From Paraclostridium benzoelyticum (GTDB lineage Bacteria > Bacillota > Clostridia > Peptostreptococcales > Peptostreptococcaceae), in the NCBI RefSeq assembly GCF_001006285.1, contig NZ_LBBT01000346.1:1-32943 (forward strand): a stretch of 32,943 nucleotides of DNA, in the 5' to 3' direction. The stretch's first letter is position 1. Every line of letters starts with the position of its first letter. Below, in pieces: positions 15,543 to 23,820 of this stretch. The notes beneath the pieces are model-generated. The model made no database searches, was not told the origin of the DNA, and was given only the letters and a program-made list of their open reading frames with translations. The position numbers and the translations under genes are program-made.

Positions 15543-16583
15543 ATGATTATAGATAATTTTAAAATATCTAATGATTCACCTTGCTACATAATAGGTGAAC
15601 TATCAGCAAATCATGGTGGTGATATAAATATAGCAAAGCAAAGCATCAAAGCTTTAAAAGAATGTGGAGCTAATGCCGTTAAAATTCAAACATACACACC
15701 TGACACGTTAACCATTGATTGTAATAATGATTACTTTAGATTAAATCAAGGTAGCATATGGGATGGGACTACATTATATAAATTGTATCAAAGCGCATAC
15801 ACTCCTTGGGAATGGCAAGAAGAACTTTTTGATTATGCAAATAAAATAGGTATAACATTATTTTCAACTCCATTTGATAAATCATCAGTAGATCTTTTAG
15901 AGTCTTTAAATGTTCCAGCATATAAAGTAGCTTCTTTTGAAATTAAAGACATCCCACTTATAGAATACATCTCATCTAAAAATAAACCTATTATATTATC
16001 AACTGGAGTGGCTACTAAAAATGATATCTATGAAGCTTTAAATTCATGTAAAAAAATGAATAATACAAATATTGCTTTGCTAAAATGTACATCATCTTAT
16101 CCAGCAAAATTAGAAGACGCTAACTTAAATACTATGAGTGATATGAAAAATACTTTTAATACAATAGTTGGATTGTCTGATCATAGTGTTGATATAGAGG
16201 TTCCTATAACAGCTGTTGCTCTTGGTGCTAAAATAATAGAAAAACACTTTATAATAGATAAAAATATCGGTGGTCCTGATTCTTCATTTTCGCTGGATAA
16301 AAACCAATTTAAGCAAATGGTTGAATCTATAAGAAAAGTTGAAAAATGCATAGGAAAAATTTCATACAATAATGAAGATGACTTAAAAAAACATATTAAG
16401 TTTTCTAGGTCTTTATTTGTAGTTAAGGATATAAAAAAAGGTGAAATACTAAAAGAAGATAACTTAAGATCTATAAGACCTGGTTACGGTATGCACCCTA
16501 AATACTACTATGATATTCTAGGTAAAAAAGTAAATAAAGATATTAAAAGAGGTACTCCTTTAAGTCATAATGACTTAGAATAA
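15543..16583 (+). CDS. pseI: Pseudaminic acid synthase
   Basis: A NeuB-family enzyme that condenses the free diamino-hexose with phosphoenolpyruvate to form the nine-carbon acid. The 346 residues have a TIM barrel (about 1-280): IIGELSANHGGDINIAKQSI near 17-36, KIQTYTPDTL near 48-57, LSTPF near 107-111, STGVAT near 157-162, LKCTSSYPA near 184-192, GLSDHS near 214-219, and EKHFIIDKNIGGPDSSFSLD near 239-258, followed by an antifreeze-like SAF domain (about 285-346). The GGPDSSFS signature and the inverting PseB favour pseudaminic over legionaminic acid. AAGGATG precedes the ATG. Last gene of the plus-strand arm. SpsE of spore coats is a homologue. Confidence 0.93.
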   Translation: MIIDNFKISNDSPCYIIGELSANHGGDINIAKQSIKALKECGANAVKIQTYTPDTLTIDCNNDYFRLNQGSIWDGTTLYKLYQSAYTPWEWQEELFDYANKIGITLFSTPFDKSSVDLLESLNVPAYKVASFEIKDIPLIEYISSKNKPIILSTGVATKNDIYEALNSCKKMNNTNIALLKCTSSYPAKLEDANLNTMSDMKNTFNTIVGLSDHSVDIEVPITAVALGAKIIEKHFIIDKNIGGPDSSFSLDKNQFKQMVESIRKVEKCIGKISYNNEDDLKKHIKFSRSLFVVKDIKKGEILKEDNLRSIRPGYGMHPKYYYDILGKKVNKDIKRGTPLSHNDLE

Positions 16584-16603
16584 AATATTGAATAGCAAAA
16601 TAA

Positions 16604-16666
16604 TAAGGATATATATAAATTTCATTTCTGAATCTAGAAAAGGTTTTAAATTTATATATATCCTTA
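16604..16666. repeat. 19-bp perfect inverted repeat after pseI
   Basis: Arms at 16604-16622 and 16648-16666 are fully complementary with a 25-base loop. It lies between the convergent pseI and elaA ends, so it probably serves as a bidirectional transcript end, although it lacks a U tract and is almost all A/T. Confidence 0.6.
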
Positions 16667-16672
16667 AATAAT

Positions 16673-17116
16673 TTACTTTCTATATAACATATCAAGATGA
16701 GGGATATCATCTTCTAAATATATATCCGATACCTCTTTAAATCCTAAGCTCTTATAAAACTCTATTAAATACGCTTGAGCTGATATTTTTATTTCAGTTT
16801 CATTTAACTCATTTTCTATATACTCTATAGCTTTTAACATAATTTCTTTTGCTAGACCCTTACCTCTATATTCTTTACTTGTTAATACTCTACCGATAGA
16901 GACTTCTTCAAAGGAAATTCCTTTTTCTAAAATTCTTACATAAGCTGTGATATTTCCATTTTCTTTAGCAAATAAATGATATGAGTTTTTATCTTTAAAA
17001 TCTACATCTTGATATGGACACTTTTGTTCTACTACAAATACTTCTATTCTAGCACTTAATATCTCATACAATTCATCTACAGTTAATTCCTCATATTTTT
17101 TTAATTTCCATTCCAT
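16673..17116 (-). CDS. ElaA-type GNAT acetyltransferase
   Basis: A cytosolic acetyl-CoA-dependent N-acetyltransferase of the ElaA group, substrate unknown. The 147 residues include LYEILSARIEVFVVEQKCPYQDVD (about 16-39), the ElaA hallmark, and the acetyl-CoA loop VLTSKEYRGKGLAKEIM (about 77-93) with R/Q-x-x-G-x-G/A. GGAGG precedes the ATG. It is 13 bases after the MarR gene and is surely cotranscribed. It is on the opposite strand from pseI with its own promoter and does not look like PseH, so I do not place it in the sugar pathway. Confidence 0.88.
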   Translation of the reverse strand: MEWKLKKYEELTVDELYEILSARIEVFVVEQKCPYQDVDFKDKNSYHLFAKENGNITAYVRILEKGISFEEVSIGRVLTSKEYRGKGLAKEIMLKAIEYIENELNETEIKISAQAYLIEFYKSLGFKEVSDIYLEDDIPHLDMLYRK

Positions 17117-17129
17117 ATAACTGCCTCCT

Positions 17130-17594
17130 CTACTTGTTTGTATAGTCTCTTTTATTTCCTTTTTTTATATACTCCCAATCTTTTTCTATATTCTTTCTCA
17201 TTCTTTCTAATAAAGTAAATAGGATATCTACTTCTTCTTCACTAAACCCATTTAATGAATTCTCTGTAGATAATTCCTCTTCACTTTTTAAAATTAAATG
17301 TATTTGACTAGCTTTTTCTGATGGATATAACTCATAAGCTCTTTTATCTTTTTCATTATGTCTTTTAATCACATAATCTTTTTCAACTAATTTTTTAATA
17401 GCCTTTGCCGTTGTTGTTCTATCTACATTTAATAAGTTAGATAATTCTTCTTGATTAATACCTGGATTTTCACATATTCTTACTAGAAACAAATACTGTC
17501 CTTTTTCTAGTCCTACTTCTCTAAACTCTACATCACTTATTGTTTGTAAACATCTTGCAATCTTACCTATTTCTCTAAGAATTAAATAACTCAT
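17130..17594 (-). CDS. MarR-family regulator
   Basis: A winged-helix repressor of the MarR family. The 154 residues show dimerisation helices at each end and the winged helix at about 45-100: GINQEELSNLLNVDRTTTAKAIKKLVEKDYV with the typical turn, then the basic wing RHNEKDKRAYELYPSEKA. It should repress its own two-gene operon (marR-elaA): a perfect palindrome overlaps the -35 of its promoter and a related site lies between promoter and start. The ligand is not predictable. AAGGAGG precedes the ATG. Confidence 0.9.
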   Translation of the reverse strand: MSYLILREIGKIARCLQTISDVEFREVGLEKGQYLFLVRICENPGINQEELSNLLNVDRTTTAKAIKKLVEKDYVIKRHNEKDKRAYELYPSEKASQIHLILKSEEELSTENSLNGFSEEEVDILFTLLERMRKNIEKDWEYIKKGNKRDYTNK

Positions 17595-17610
17595 TTAATT
17601 CCTCCTTTTA

Positions 17611-17668
17611 AGTACTTGAACTTTCACCTATTTTCAATTTACCATAAGATACTTGAACTTTCAAGTAT
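17611..17668 (-). promoter_or_regulatory. marR promoter with two operator sites
   Basis: On the minus strand TTGAAA (17659-17664) and TAAATT (17636-17641) are 17 bases apart. The palindrome ATACTTGAA-CT-TTCAAGTAT (17649-17668) covers the -35. A second copy with 14 shared bases, TACTTGAACTTTCA (17613-17626), lies between the -10 and the ribosome binding site. This layout fits autorepression. Confidence 0.72.
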
Positions 17669-17680
17669 TTATACATAAAT

Positions 17681-17711
17681 AAAGGTAGAACCTTTTAAAG
17701 ATTCTACCTTT
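17681..17711 (-). terminator. Terminator of the CstA gene
   Basis: A 10-bp stem (17681-17690 with 17702-17711), 11-base loop, then TATTTATG on the minus strand; also T-rich the other way. It lies 37 bases after the cstA stop. Confidence 0.7.
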
Positions 17712-17748
17712 ATTTTATATATATATATATGAAATACTAACTTAATGC

Positions 17749-19164
17749 CTATGCTAATTCTTTATTTTCATTTCTTAATTTTTTAACTTTTCTAGCAAAT
17801 AATATAGTGAATACTATAGCAACTCCAATACCTATTGCATTAGATACTCCAGCGTGTAATCTAAATCCTTCTGGTGCTTGCATTATATATGCAAATGTTA
17901 CAGCTGTCATGAATATAGCAGGTATAGTACTTATAAAATGATTTTTATTATGTTTTGCTAAGTATGCTGATCCTGTCCATAACATTATCATGGCTAATGT
18001 TTGGTTAGCCCAAGAGAAATATCTCCATATTATGTTGAAATCTATGAAAGTAAGTGCTATACCTATTACAAATAATGGTATAGATATCATAAATCTATTT
18101 TTTATACTACTTTGATCTATCTTCATTGCATCTGCTATTGTAAGTCTTGCACTTCTAAATGCTGTATCTCCACTAGTTATAGGACAAACTACAACTCCTA
18201 ATACTGCAAGAAGTCCTCCTATTGGTCCCATTAAAGTGTTTGATATAACATTTACAACTGTAGCTGGTCCACCTTGAGATAATATAGCATCTAATTGAGG
18301 AACTCCTCCAAAGAATGTCATAGCTGCTGCTGCCCATATTAAAGCTATTATACCTTCTGCAACCATTGAACCATAGAATACTCTTCTAGCTTCACTTTCT
18401 TTTTCAACACATCTTGCCATCATAGGAGATTGTGTTGCATGGAATCCAGATATTGCTCCACATGCTATTGTTATAAATAAGAATGGGAATAATGGTTGTC
18501 CTTGTGGATGTAAATTGTGAAGTGCTATATTTGGTATATCATATCCCTTAAATATTAACCCTCCTGCAACTCCAACAGCCATTATTAAAAGTGCTGCTCC
18601 AAATAGTGGATATATCTTTCCTATAACTGCATCTACTGGTAAAACAGTGGCAGCTATATAGTATAATACTATTATAACAACCCATATTTTAGTATCTATT
18701 GATGTCAATGTTGTTAAAAGTGCTGCTGGTCCTGTCATAAATACAGTACCAACTAATATTAAAAGCAACACTGTAAATACTCTCATTAAGTTTTTAGTTG
18801 AATTTCCTAAGTATTTTCCAACCAGTTCAGAAGCTGAATCACCTTTATTTTTCATTGATAAATACCCAGATAGGAAGTCGTGAACTCCTCCTGCAAATAT
18901 TGTTCCAAATACTATCCATAAAAATGCCGCTGGTCCAAATAAAGCACCTTGTATTGCTCCAAATATAGGTCCAAGTCCCGCTATATTTAAGAATTGTATA
19001 AGAAATATTTTTCTCCATTTCATTGGAATGTAATCTACACCATCTTCAAGTGTAGTTGCTGGCGTTTTGATGCTATCATCAATGCCAAACGTTCTTTCTA
19101 CAAATTTACCATAAGTATAATACCCAATTATAAGTAACGCTATTGATCCTAAAAAACTTATCAC
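17749..19164 (-). CDS. CstA-family carbon starvation transporter
   Basis: A polytopic membrane protein of the CstA family. Characterised members (E. coli CstA, BtsT) import pyruvate or take part in peptide use under carbon limitation. The 471 residues are the short form common in Firmicutes. Visible family stretches: the N-terminal YGKFVERTFGIDD, GVDYIPMKWRKIFLIQFLNIAGLGPIFGAIQGALFGPAA split over residues 43-80, SGFHATQSPMMARC (about 238-251), and CPITSGDTAFRSARL (about 327-341), with a dozen or so helices. The start is GTG, 8 bases after AAGGAG. Monocistronic, with its own promoter after a terminator. Substrate not determined. Confidence 0.9.
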   Translation of the reverse strand: MISFLGSIALLIIGYYTYGKFVERTFGIDDSIKTPATTLEDGVDYIPMKWRKIFLIQFLNIAGLGPIFGAIQGALFGPAAFLWIVFGTIFAGGVHDFLSGYLSMKNKGDSASELVGKYLGNSTKNLMRVFTVLLLILVGTVFMTGPAALLTTLTSIDTKIWVVIIVLYYIAATVLPVDAVIGKIYPLFGAALLIMAVGVAGGLIFKGYDIPNIALHNLHPQGQPLFPFLFITIACGAISGFHATQSPMMARCVEKESEARRVFYGSMVAEGIIALIWAAAAMTFFGGVPQLDAILSQGGPATVVNVISNTLMGPIGGLLAVLGVVVCPITSGDTAFRSARLTIADAMKIDQSSIKNRFMISIPLFVIGIALTFIDFNIIWRYFSWANQTLAMIMLWTGSAYLAKHNKNHFISTIPAIFMTAVTFAYIMQAPEGFRLHAGVSNAIGIGVAIVFTILFARKVKKLRNENKELA

Positions 19165-19193
19165 ATCAATCGCTCCTTCCCTAAAAGTAAAAA

Positions 19194-19226
19194 AATAATG
19201 TTAAGAATTTTTTTCTTAACATTATT
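19194..19226 (-). terminator. Terminator between the FUSC gene and cstA
   Basis: A 14-bp inverted repeat (19194-19207 with 19213-19226) followed on the minus strand by TTTTTTTAC. It should end FUSC transcription and it abuts the -10 of the proposed cstA promoter. Confidence 0.75.
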
Positions 19227-19254
19227 ATATATGCCTTCTGTTTTAATTTGTCGA
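19226..19254 (-). promoter_or_regulatory. Probable cstA promoter
   Basis: Minus-strand TCGACA (19249-19254) and TATATA (19226-19231) are 17 bases apart, one mismatch each from the sigma-A consensus. Confidence 0.42.
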
Positions 19255-19277
19255 TTGATGAGTTAAACGTTATTTTC

Positions 19278-19324
19278 TATTCATGAAATGCATTTTTTAT
19301 GTAATGAAATGCATTTCATGAATA
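19278..19324. repeat. 18-bp inverted repeat upstream of cstA
   Basis: Arms 19278-19295 and 19307-19324 are perfectly complementary with an 11-base loop. The right arm is inside a 16-base palindrome, ATGAAATG-CATTTCAT, and the left has a near copy, so ATGAAATGCATTT also forms a direct repeat. It begins 8 bases after the FUSC stop. It may be an operator region for cstA or a transcript-end structure. Confidence 0.6.
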
Positions 19325-19331
19325 AATACCA

Positions 19332-21254
19332 TTATAATTCACTTGAAATTTGTTTAGATAGTTTCTTAGAATTTATTATATTCTCTTTTAATTCTAAAAC
19401 ATCTACTAAAACTAATTGACTAAACTTATCCGCTCTTTTGTTAAAACACTTAATTATATCCTCTTTAGAATTTTCTCTATGCATTAGCTTATCTACGTCA
19501 TAAACTAGATCCATTACACCTGTATTATTTTTACTAAATCTTCTAAAGTTATTTACTAAAAATCTAATGTCATTCATAAACATTCGTTGATTGTATAAAA
19601 AGTCATCAATACTATTTGATAAAAGTGTTAAGTTGTTTGTATCTATTTTTTTATTTATTAAGTTGTTAACAAATAGCATCTCTTTTACATCCTCATCTAT
19701 TTTTAATTCTAATCTACCTAGTTCATATAATTTTGAAAGTACTTTTTCATTTATCATTATAGATTTTTCAATATCTTTTTTAGTTATATCTCTCATTTTA
19801 TAAGGTAATATAACTTTATTTGCATATAATGCAATTAAAGTACCTATAACAACAAATACTAGTCTATTTATAGATATCATCTCTAAACTACTCGTCATAG
19901 CTGCTGCACCTAATGCAGATATTGTTGTACATATCATTTGATCTTTGTATTTAGTTTGGAAGTTACTAATATATCCAACTGCAAGTATGACTAGTACTCT
20001 AGCTGAATCTTCTTTTATTAAGTAAAATAAAATTTCAAAAATTACCAATCCTATTACAGTACCTACAAGTCTATCCTTACCTTTTACCTTACTAGCTTCA
20101 AGATAAGGTTGAACTATAGCTGATAAACTAAATACTAACCATTTTCCATATTCAAGATTGAAAATACTAACTATAAAAACACCTATACTTGTAACAATAG
20201 CTCCTCTCAATGCAAAAGTAAACTTAAGAGAATCTTTGCTCATATTATTTTTTAAATCATTTACTCTATCTAATAAATCCGTTACAAAATAATTTTCCTT
20301 AATTTTATCTATTTTTTTATCCCTAGAGTCTTTTAAATCATAACTTAATAAATCTGCTGCATCTTTAAGTTCATATATTAAATAATAATTTGGTTCTATT
20401 TTATCTGTATCTTTAACATATTCACTTAGTTTGTTTATTAATTCGTCTATGCTTAAATTTTCATTTGTAAAATTATCAATTTCTACTAATAAGTTCTTTA
20501 CTTCATTTAATGTTTTAAAATAACCTTCATTATTATTTCTATCATCTTTAATTTTACCAACTGTTAAATTAATACTTTCTAAAAATCTACTTATAAATAA
20601 ACTTTGTATAATTTCAATAGGTAAGTTTATATCTTTATCTATTCTTTTATACATATCAGATACTAAGTCTCTTATTCCTATGTATGTTTTTTTGTTTAAC
20701 TCATTTACAAAATCTAAGTTTTTGTTTTCTAATATACAGTTTATTTCCTCACTTATGTACTCTATAGAACTCTTTATTGTTTTTTTAGATTGTGTTTTAA
20801 GTTTATTTTTATTAGCTAGCATTTGAATTGCCATTATTGCTAATCCACAAAATACAAGAGCTCCTACTCTAGTTGGTAACTCTTTTATGTCAACAGGACT
20901 GTATAGCATAAATAAATATCCTAATGTAAAGGCCACGTAAGTAGGCTTTTTAGTATTATATGTAAAATTATATAAAACAGTAAATATTAATATAAAAGTT
21001 ATAATTAATGCTAAAAGTGAATTATTTGCAGCTAGAAAAGCTCCTATACCTAATACAACCTCTAAACATACAAAATACACTGTATTTCTTATTGGGTTTA
21101 TAGTATAGTCTGTTCCTAGTAATGATAAAGCTGCTGTAATTCCTGCTACTCCAACCAATGTATTTTCATCTCCAAAAACACTTTTAAAACCCACAATTGC
21201 TGCTACTATAACTACAAACATTATGGTAGTAGATAAGATTTTTTTCTTCTCCAT
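19332..21254 (-). CDS. FUSC-family membrane protein
   Basis: A large inner-membrane protein of the FUSC/ArAE (aromatic acid exporter-like) family. The 640 residues have the duplicated layout: a first hydrophobic block (about 8-150) with five or six helices, a soluble helical region (about 150-330), a second hydrophobic block (about 335-480, containing SLSAIVQPYLEASKVKGKDRLVGTVIG in pieces, the family's signature R-x-x-G-T), and a soluble C-terminus (about 485-640). Related proteins (YccS, AaeB, YhfK) are implicated in efflux of aromatic acids or toxic metabolites, but the substrate here is unknown. AAAGGAG precedes the ATG. Flanked by terminators, so probably monocistronic. Confidence 0.85.
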   Translation of the reverse strand: MEKKKILSTTIMFVVIVAAIVGFKSVFGDENTLVGVAGITAALSLLGTDYTINPIRNTVYFVCLEVVLGIGAFLAANNSLLALIITFILIFTVLYNFTYNTKKPTYVAFTLGYLFMLYSPVDIKELPTRVGALVFCGLAIMAIQMLANKNKLKTQSKKTIKSSIEYISEEINCILENKNLDFVNELNKKTYIGIRDLVSDMYKRIDKDINLPIEIIQSLFISRFLESINLTVGKIKDDRNNNEGYFKTLNEVKNLLVEIDNFTNENLSIDELINKLSEYVKDTDKIEPNYYLIYELKDAADLLSYDLKDSRDKKIDKIKENYFVTDLLDRVNDLKNNMSKDSLKFTFALRGAIVTSIGVFIVSIFNLEYGKWLVFSLSAIVQPYLEASKVKGKDRLVGTVIGLVIFEILFYLIKEDSARVLVILAVGYISNFQTKYKDQMICTTISALGAAAMTSSLEMISINRLVFVVIGTLIALYANKVILPYKMRDITKKDIEKSIMINEKVLSKLYELGRLELKIDEDVKEMLFVNNLINKKIDTNNLTLLSNSIDDFLYNQRMFMNDIRFLVNNFRRFSKNNTGVMDLVYDVDKLMHRENSKEDIIKCFNKRADKFSQLVLVDVLELKENIINSKKLSKQISSEL

Positions 21255-21330
21255 AATAAATCTCCTTTGATGTTTCTAAAATTTTCTATAGAATAATATA
21301 CCACTACTTATATACTTTGAAAACACAAAA

Positions 21331-21351
21331 GGAGTAATTTTATATTACTCC
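21331..21351 (-). terminator. Terminator of the carbonic anhydrase gene
   Basis: A 7-bp stem GGAGTAA/TTACTCC (21331-21337 with 21345-21351), then TTTTGTGTTTT on the minus strand, about 30 bases after the stop codon. Confidence 0.7.
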
Positions 21352-21381
21352 CTTTAAGTTTAAATTTTTAGAATTATAAAA

Positions 21382-22095
21382 TTAGTCTAACCATTTAACT
21401 AAACCCGTTTCCATATCGTAATTTGCTCCAGTTACTTTAACTTTTTTCTCATCAATATATTTTTTAACAATTTCATTTTCTTTAATTAAGTTCATGGAGT
21501 TCTCAGTATTAAACTTAACTGCATTATTATAAATTTCTTCTTGTGAACCACCTTGCAATTTTGCTTTTTCATAACTTGGTTTAATTTTTTTAACTATAGT
21601 TTCTAACTTCCCATTTATATTTTTTTCAGATGCTCCTTTTACAGCTCCACAATTATCATGACCCATAACTACAACTAAAGGTACATCTAACTTGCTTATA
21701 GCATATTCAATGCTTCCTAATATAGTATCATCAATTACATTTCCAGCTACCCTAACCACAAATAGTTCTCCTAACCCTGTGTAAAATATATTTTCAGGAA
21801 CTACCCTTGAATCAGAACAAGTTAAAATAACAGCGTAAGGATTTTGGCCTTCTTCATTAAGTTTTTTTCTTATATCTTTATCAATTATATTTTTATTGTA
21901 TGTAGCATCTAAATATATTTCATTTCCTTTTTTCAATCTACTTAAAGGATCTTCCTTTGTATCACTATAAGTTTGAATAATATTTTGATTCTCATTACTT
22001 AAACTCGTTTTTTCCATCTCTTCAACAAATGTCTTTACGCAAAATAATGCTGCAAGTATAAAAATTGCTAACAATAATTCTTTTTTTTCTTTCAT
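21382..22095 (-). CDS. Membrane-anchored beta-carbonic anhydrase
   Basis: Zinc enzyme interconverting CO2 and bicarbonate. The 237 residues start with KEKK and a hydrophobic segment (about 7-21) that should act as an uncleaved anchor or signal, placing the enzyme outside the membrane; a polar linker follows to about residue 50. Zinc-site residues are C93, D95 and R97 in LTCSDSRVVP, and H146 and C149 in MGHDNCGAVKG, all standard for the beta class. I use the ATG at 22095, after AGGTGAT; the GTG at 22104 overlaps that site. Exported beta-carbonic anhydrases are less usual than cytosolic ones. It lies 83 bases after the LURP-like gene and may share its transcript. Confidence 0.92.
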   Translation of the reverse strand: MKEKKELLLAIFILAALFCVKTFVEEMEKTSLSNENQNIIQTYSDTKEDPLSRLKKGNEIYLDATYNKNIIDKDIRKKLNEEGQNPYAVILTCSDSRVVPENIFYTGLGELFVVRVAGNVIDDTILGSIEYAISKLDVPLVVVMGHDNCGAVKGASEKNINGKLETIVKKIKPSYEKAKLQGGSQEEIYNNAVKFNTENSMNLIKENEIVKKYIDEKKVKVTGANYDMETGLVKWLD

Positions 22096-22178
22096 ATATA
22101 TCACCTATAAATATTATTTTTCCAAACTTATTGTTTCCTAAAAATATATATTGATGCGAAAAAATGTTTAATTTAAAA

Positions 22179-22655
22179 CTACTTACTTCTCTGTTTATCA
22201 ATTATATCATCAACTATAACTGCTAAAGTTAAAACAAATGCTTCATCTTCAAAATCAGTTTCTACATTATAACTATCTGTAAAAGTAAAAACTTCTTTAT
22301 GAATTCTAGCTATTTTCTCACTTCCTTTATATATTTCATAATTGTGATCAATTATATCCCCTGTTACATTTAAATCCCCATATTTACTTTCTATCTTTAT
22401 ACTATCTCTCATAAACGAAGGCTTTTTATTTACTTCCGCTACAACTTCATTGCCTTCTTTTACTTGATATTTAGCTAATAAAGATATGACAGTCTCTTTA
22501 ACAGAATATAATGTTTTTTCATCTTTAATAAGATCAAATTGAAGACCCACTGCAAATAATTTATTGTCTACAAAGAACACTTCTTCATTTTCTTCATTTT
22601 GTATCCAGAAATCTTCTTTAATTTTAAACAACTTCGATTTCATATAATATTTCAT
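22179..22655 (-). CDS. LURP-one-related (Tubby C-like) protein
   Basis: A 158-residue cytosolic protein with the LURP-one/Tubby-C-like beta-barrel pattern: MKYYMKSKLFKIKEDFWIQN, then FFVDNKLFAVGLQFDL, repeated strands such as SIKIESKYGDLNVTGDIIDHNYEI, and a hydrophobic C-terminal helix (about 138-152, EAFVLTLAVIVDDIIDK). Bacterial members are poorly characterised; a membrane- or lipid-linked role has been suggested for the fold. AGGGGAA precedes the ATG. No partner is evident; the carbonic anhydrase follows on the same strand. Confidence 0.82.
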   Translation of the reverse strand: MKYYMKSKLFKIKEDFWIQNEENEEVFFVDNKLFAVGLQFDLIKDEKTLYSVKETVISLLAKYQVKEGNEVVAEVNKKPSFMRDSIKIESKYGDLNVTGDIIDHNYEIYKGSEKIARIHKEVFTFTDSYNVETDFEDEAFVLTLAVIVDDIIDKQRSK

Positions 22656-22749
22656 TATTATTCCCCTTTACATTTGGTATTTGTATATATTATTTATTAT
22701 ATAGTTTACTTGTATTCATAATGATATTTTTAATAAATTTTAATATAAT

Positions 22750-22783
22750 AAAAAAGGAAGTGATAAAAATCACTTCCTTTTTT
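22750..22783. terminator. Bidirectional terminator after the TauE/SafE gene
   Basis: A perfect 15-bp inverted repeat (22750-22764 and 22769-22783) with loop AAAA, A6 on one side and T6 on the other. It starts 12 bases after the exporter stop. Confidence 0.88.
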
Positions 22784-22794
22784 ATTGTATTAAA

Positions 22795-23670
22795 TTACTC
22801 TGTTACTTCAGATTTGAATGCTTTTCTTAACATTGATATAGACGTGTAAGTTATAACTACTATAACTACCCATTTTAATATATCAATTGGCATACTCTTA
22901 ACTATAAATGCAGCTATAAATACTCCTACAACTCCACCTATTGTTATAAAGAATGAGGTTTTCTTAGCATAAGCTCCTTCTTTTATAAACTTAGTACTTG
23001 CAACTGGCATTAACATTGCACAAGATCCCATCATTATAGGGAAGGCAACGTCTGGTGACATTCCTAAGAAATAAACCATAGCCATACATGGAGAATATAA
23101 TCCAACACCTGCAGTCATTAATGCTCCTAATATAAAATTACCTATTATTCCTATAACTAATTTTGCTCCACTTAACCCTGTAGCAGTTCCGCCTCCAGGC
23201 ATTAATCCTAATTGAGCTAATAACATTAAAAGTGCAGTTATTGCTAATGCAATTCCCATTATAATTTGTATCTTACGTTCATCCATCTTAGCTATAACAC
23301 CAGCTCCAAGGTATGAACCTACTACAGCAGCTCCTATTAAACATATTAAAGTTACTGGATCTACTTTTATAACAGTTGTAAATATAAATGCTTCCAAAAC
23401 AACTGGTATAGTGTGACATACATTTAATGTCCCAGGTATTAATCTATCTGATATATTCATCTTTAAGGCATTAAACATTGCAACCGTTGGGGCAAAAGAC
23501 CCTATTCCCAGCGTATCAAAAAAGTCTGTTACAAAACCTGTTGCTAATGATTTACCTGTAGATACATCTTCAAAGTTATTTTCTGATTTTGCTTTTGCTA
23601 TATCCTTGAAATATGAAAACCCAAATAAAGCTGTAAACACTCCTAGTAAAACTCTTATTACGTTAATCAT
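22795..23670 (-). CDS. TauE/SafE-family sulfite/anion exporter
   Basis: A membrane transporter of the TauE/SafE/TSUP family, whose members move sulfite, sulfoacetate, thiosulfate or other organosulfur anions. The 291 residues form two homologous blocks of about four helices: the first has GKSLATGFVTDFFDTLGIGSF (split over residues 44-64), the second GNFILGALMTAGVGLYSPCMAMVYFLGMSP (about 176-205), each with the family's G-x-x-x-x-G-x-G turn. The ATG is overlapped by a 23-codon upstream ORF in another frame and follows a roughly 220-base leader. Substrate is unknown; there are no sulfur genes nearby. Confidence 0.88.
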   Translation of the reverse strand: MINVIRVLLGVFTALFGFSYFKDIAKAKSENNFEDVSTGKSLATGFVTDFFDTLGIGSFAPTVAMFNALKMNISDRLIPGTLNVCHTIPVVLEAFIFTTVIKVDPVTLICLIGAAVVGSYLGAGVIAKMDERKIQIIMGIALAITALLMLLAQLGLMPGGGTATGLSGAKLVIGIIGNFILGALMTAGVGLYSPCMAMVYFLGMSPDVAFPIMMGSCAMLMPVASTKFIKEGAYAKKTSFFITIGGVVGVFIAAFIVKSMPIDILKWVVIVVITYTSISMLRKAFKSEVTE

Positions 23671-23734
23671 AGTTGAACCCCCTAATATATACTTGTTTTT
23701 TCCCCTTAGTCATCACATTCGTGAGTCGGCTCAT
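23663..23734 (-). CDS. 23-residue upstream ORF overlapping the exporter start
   Basis: Encodes MSRLTNVMTKGKKQVYIR plus GFNYD. AGGGGGT lies 10 bases before its ATG. Its TAA (23663-23665) falls just after the exporter ATG (23668-23670), overlapping by 8 bases in another frame, a layout typical of translational coupling. It uses codons rare for this genome (CGA, CTC, ACG, AGG, GGG). It may be a leader peptide or an accidental reading of a structured RNA: TGAG-CCGA-CTCA and TCAC-GAAT-GTGA are mutually exclusive hairpins inside it. Function unknown. Confidence 0.42.
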   Translation of the reverse strand: MSRLTNVMTKGKKQVYIRGFNYD

Positions 23735-23820
23735 TTTAACTTTCACCCCCTGTAAAAGCCTTATTCCTTTAAAAAAAGCAATTATTGTGCCACTTGTTCT
23801 TTTATTAACAATTAAATTTT

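Noticed and set aside
16673..17116. GNAT acetyltransferase as the missing PseH
   Set aside because: Its sequence is ElaA-like, it is on the opposite strand and cotranscribed with marR, and it is separated from pseI by a long inverted repeat.
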